Below, piece by piece: positions 62,552 through 64,000 of a stretch of DNA of 64,000 nucleotides. The notes beneath the pieces were generated by a model. The model did not search any database, was not told where the DNA came from, and saw only the letters and a program-made list of their open reading frames with translations. The DNA comes from an uncultured Marvinbryantia sp. (GTDB lineage: Bacteria; Bacillota; Clostridia; Lachnospirales; Lachnospiraceae), in NCBI RefSeq assembly GCF_905201705.1, contig NZ_CAJKOX010000001.1, positions 62,001 to 126,000 on the forward strand, given 5' to 3'. Position numbers and translations under genes: made by a program. The first letter of the stretch is position 1. Each line of letters opens with the position of its first letter.

Positions 62552-62580
62552 TTGCATTTTCCGATGGGCGGTACTATAAT
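62552..62580 (+). promoter_or_regulatory. Promoter of a candidate small RNA
   Basis: TTGCAT and TATAAT with 17-base spacing, immediately before a closed hairpin structure with terminator and no open frame. Confidence 0.65.
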
Positions 62581-62584
62581 ATCT

Positions 62585-62686
62585 GTATCACACCAGTTCT
62601 GGGAGGAGTGCGGTTCGCCCGTATCGGAGGTGTCCGGTCTCACAATGATAATCCCGGTGACACGCTCCGGCTGGTGTGATTTTTTA
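62585..62686 (+). ncRNA. Candidate small non-coding RNA, about 100 nt
   Basis: Starts just after a promoter and ends at an intrinsic terminator. Outer stem ATCACACCAG (62587-62596) with CTGGTGTGAT (62671-62680), 10 perfect pairs, then TTTTTT. Inside, GGAG and CTCC, GTG and CAC, and GTGTCCGG with CCGGTGACAC give a long branched rod. No open frame or ribosome site. I do not recognise it as 6S, SRP, tmRNA or a known riboswitch. A second hairpin (GCTGTT/AACAGC near 62693-62717) follows. It may alternatively be an elaborate terminator of the transporter operon. Confidence 0.5.
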
Positions 62687-62776
62687 TGTTGCTGTTCATT
62701 TCGGTTATAACAGCTCTTTTGTAGTATTTTTTTTTGGTCAATTTCAATTAAATTCAGCGATAAAGAAAAGTTTTTC

Positions 62777-62818
62777 TTGACAGAATGCACAGGACAACCT
62801 ATAATATAGCATATAGAT
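62777..62818 (+). promoter_or_regulatory. Consensus promoter with GntR operator, upstream of the regulator gene
   Basis: TTGACA (62777-62782) and TATAAT (62800-62805) with 17-base spacing, both perfect. A 24-base sequence at 62795-62818, starting CAACCTATAATATAGC and ending ATATAGAT, overlaps the -10 box and recurs with one change at 63592-63615. The repeated sequence is probably the binding site of the GntR protein, giving autorepression. Confidence 0.75.
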
Positions 62819-62867
62819 TGCGAGACAGGCAATATATATAAGTAACTACATTAGGAGAGAAGCAGCA

Positions 62868-63563
62868 ATGAGGTCCCCAATAAAGAAAATGTCCCTGCAA
62901 TCAGAAATTACAAAATATATTCAGGACTATATAAAAGATGAAGGTTTGAAGTCCGGTGAAAAGCTGCCGTCGCAGGGCGAACTTGTGGAGATGATGGGCG
63001 TCAGCAGAACTTCTCTGCGGGAAGCGATACGCAGCATGGAAGGCCAGGGATTTTTGGAGGTCCGCAATGGAAAGGGCGTTTATGTGGGTGAGCGCTACCA
63101 GCAGGACAGGATCCAGATGACGATTTCTTTTCATCAGGAAAAGGAAAAGCTTCTGGAGATTCTGGAGGTTCGTGCCGTACTGGAAAAAGAGATTTTGAAG
63201 ATGGTGGTTCACCGTATCACAGATGAGGAAATTGGGAAGCTGGGCGAGCTGACGGAGATCCTCATGGATAAATTTTATGCCAAAGAGCCGAAAGCGGCGG
63301 AGGATAAGGCGTTTCATGGGTATATTTACAGCTGCTGCCATAATGATGTGATGTCGAGTGTGCTGAGTTCGATCAGCGGCTGGTTAGATGAGTTTTGGGC
63401 AGGACATCCGCTGGGAATCGAGGAACCGTTTGAAAAAGGATTGCCGTTTCACGAAAAACTGTATCTGGCGATCCGGGAGCGGGATTATAAAAAAGCCTGG
63501 CAGGCAAATGAGGCGATTCTCGATGATCTCCGCGAGGAGATAGAGTATGCAATGATAAAATAA
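62868..63563 (+). CDS. GntR/FadR-family transcriptional regulator
   Basis: A 231-residue regulator. The N-terminal winged helix is LKSGEKLPSQGELVEMMGVS with RTSLREAIRSMEGQGFLEV; the C-terminal FCD helical domain (about 90-225) has EVRAVLEKEILKM and the metal-ligand-like His in DKAFHGYIYSCCHND and PFHEKLYLAI. RBS TAGGAGAG. It is followed by a divergence-free gap of 116 bases and the PLP-dependent lyase gene, whose upstream region contains the same operator, so it most likely regulates that sulfur amino acid gene. Confidence 0.92.
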   Translation: MRSPIKKMSLQSEITKYIQDYIKDEGLKSGEKLPSQGELVEMMGVSRTSLREAIRSMEGQGFLEVRNGKGVYVGERYQQDRIQMTISFHQEKEKLLEILEVRAVLEKEILKMVVHRITDEEIGKLGELTEILMDKFYAKEPKAAEDKAFHGYIYSCCHNDVMSSVLSSISGWLDEFWAGHPLGIEEPFEKGLPFHEKLYLAIRERDYKKAWQANEAILDDLREEIEYAMIK

Positions 63564-63591
63564 GCGTTTGAAAAAACGCTTTATAGTACAT

Positions 63592-63615
63592 CAACCTATA
63601 TTATAGCATATAGAT
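63592..63615 (+). promoter_or_regulatory. Second copy of the GntR operator, before the PLP gene
   Basis: The 24-base sequence CAACCTATATTATAGC...ATATAGAT matches the site at 62795-62818 at 23 of 24 positions and contains the palindrome CTATATTATAG. A further TATAGC-rich copy follows (63616-63628). A small hairpin (GCGTTT/AAACGC near 63564-63580) precedes it, probably a weak terminator of the regulator gene. Confidence 0.7.
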
Positions 63616-63679
63616 ATATAGCTTATAGCAATGAAAAAGAGGCTATAGAGCACGGGAAAGAGACAGGGAGGCAGGAACG

Positions 63680-64000
63680 ATGAGAGAGGGATATGATTTT
63701 TCCAGCGATCCCCGATTGATCGGGACACACTTTGCAGAACATAATGAGCATTACTACAATGCAGTTGTTCCGCCGGTTTTTATGAATTCGCTGAATACAT
63801 TTCAGACGATGGATGCGTATTTTGACGCCGATACAGAGGATCCGAACACGTATGTGTACGGCCGTGTACAGAATCCCACGGTAAGGATCCTGGAGGACAA
63901 GATTGCGGCTTTGGAGCATGGAACCCGCGCTTATGCATTTGCTTCCGGGATGGCAGCGGCAGCGACTGCAGTAATGACAGTATGCAGGGCCGGGGACCAT
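63680..64000 (+). CDS. Cys/Met metabolism PLP-dependent enzyme, N-terminal part
   Basis: The first 107 codons of a gene running off the window. MREGYDFSSDPRLIGTHF..., then PPVFMNSLNTFQTMDAY, YVYGRVQNPTVRILEDKIAALE and AFASGMAAAATAVMT are typical of cystathionine gamma-synthase / methionine gamma-lyase / O-acetylhomoserine sulfhydrylase proteins; the YGRxxNPT motif binds the PLP phosphate across the dimer. The exact reaction cannot be decided from this part. RBS GGGAGGCAGG. Preceded by the GntR operator. Confidence 0.85.
   Translation, partial: MREGYDFSSDPRLIGTHFAEHNEHYYNAVVPPVFMNSLNTFQTMDAYFDADTEDPNTYVYGRVQNPTVRILEDKIAALEHGTRAYAFASGMAAAATAVMTVCRAGDH

Noticed and set aside
62585..62686. 6S, SRP or T-box RNA
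   Set aside because: No SRP GGUCAGGUCCGGAAGG-like core, no T-box GGTGG anticodon-end bulge and no large 6S central bubble could be made out.

Overview
The window looks like a chromosomal segment of a gut Lachnospiraceae (Clostridia, Firmicutes). The basis is strong AGGAGG-type ribosome binding sites, sigma-A promoters, a lysine riboswitch in front of dapA, type III glutamine synthetase, Flp/DUF5702 pilus genes, YesM/YesN two-component proteins, and a beta-glucuronidase/GH88 operon. Most of the window appears moderately GC-rich; about 42.4-46.4 kb is clearly AT-rich. No rRNA, tRNA or CRISPR array was seen. LAYOUT. 0-4.5 kb: end of a Tad/Flp pilus locus (minus strand), mtnN, typA, then a 134-bp MITE-like repeat in front of a small membrane protein gene. 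4.5-12 kb: a five-gene oligopeptide ABC transporter operon (oppABCDF) plus a small membrane protein; OppA and OppC are both unusually large. 12-19.3 kb: a two-OB-fold SSB-like protein, a corrinoid adenosyltransferase, the lysine-riboswitch-controlled dapA-dapB pair, a repeat lipoprotein, a DegV protein and a secreted polysaccharide deacetylase. 19.4-23 kb: a Bce/lantibiotic-type resistance module (response regulator, ABC ATPase, permease, histidine kinase) with a four-repeat operator. 23-36.5 kb: GNAT, methyltransferase, pyrG, DUF1846, ftsH, a cation/proton antiporter, a MoxR/VWA pair and an SH3-NlpC/P60 cell-wall hydrolase. 36.6-42.4 kb: glutamine synthetase III, then a YesM/YesN-type two-component system. 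42.4-46.4 kb: an AT-rich, decayed mobile/defence island (integrase stub, truncated DUF6088 regulator with intact operator, two GNAT genes, an AlbA/Schlafen gene with a nonsense codon, remnants of an AAA15 ATPase plus TOPRIM pair). 46.4-52.7 kb: a glucuronide/glycosaminoglycan uptake and hydrolysis operon (binding protein, two permeases, beta-glucuronidase, GH88), with single-base frameshifts in the binding protein and the second permease. 52.7-64 kb: an Amt-PII fusion behind a structured leader, a TetR regulator, a second ftsH operon, a Ca2+ P-type ATPase, an AI-2E family exporter, a candidate small RNA, and a GntR regulator next to the start of a Cys/Met PLP-dependent lyase gene that shares its operator. 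The most striking sequence-level observation is a family of small non-coding inverted-repeat elements (GTTACTGTTCA ends). Three copies carry exact 8-bp target duplications: in front of a membrane protein gene, between dapA and dapB, and inside the 3' end of the adenosyltransferase gene, where the element rewrites the protein's C-terminus. The island sits between the YesMN regulators and the sugar ABC operon, a position where such regulators normally abut their target operon, so it probably split an ancestral locus.
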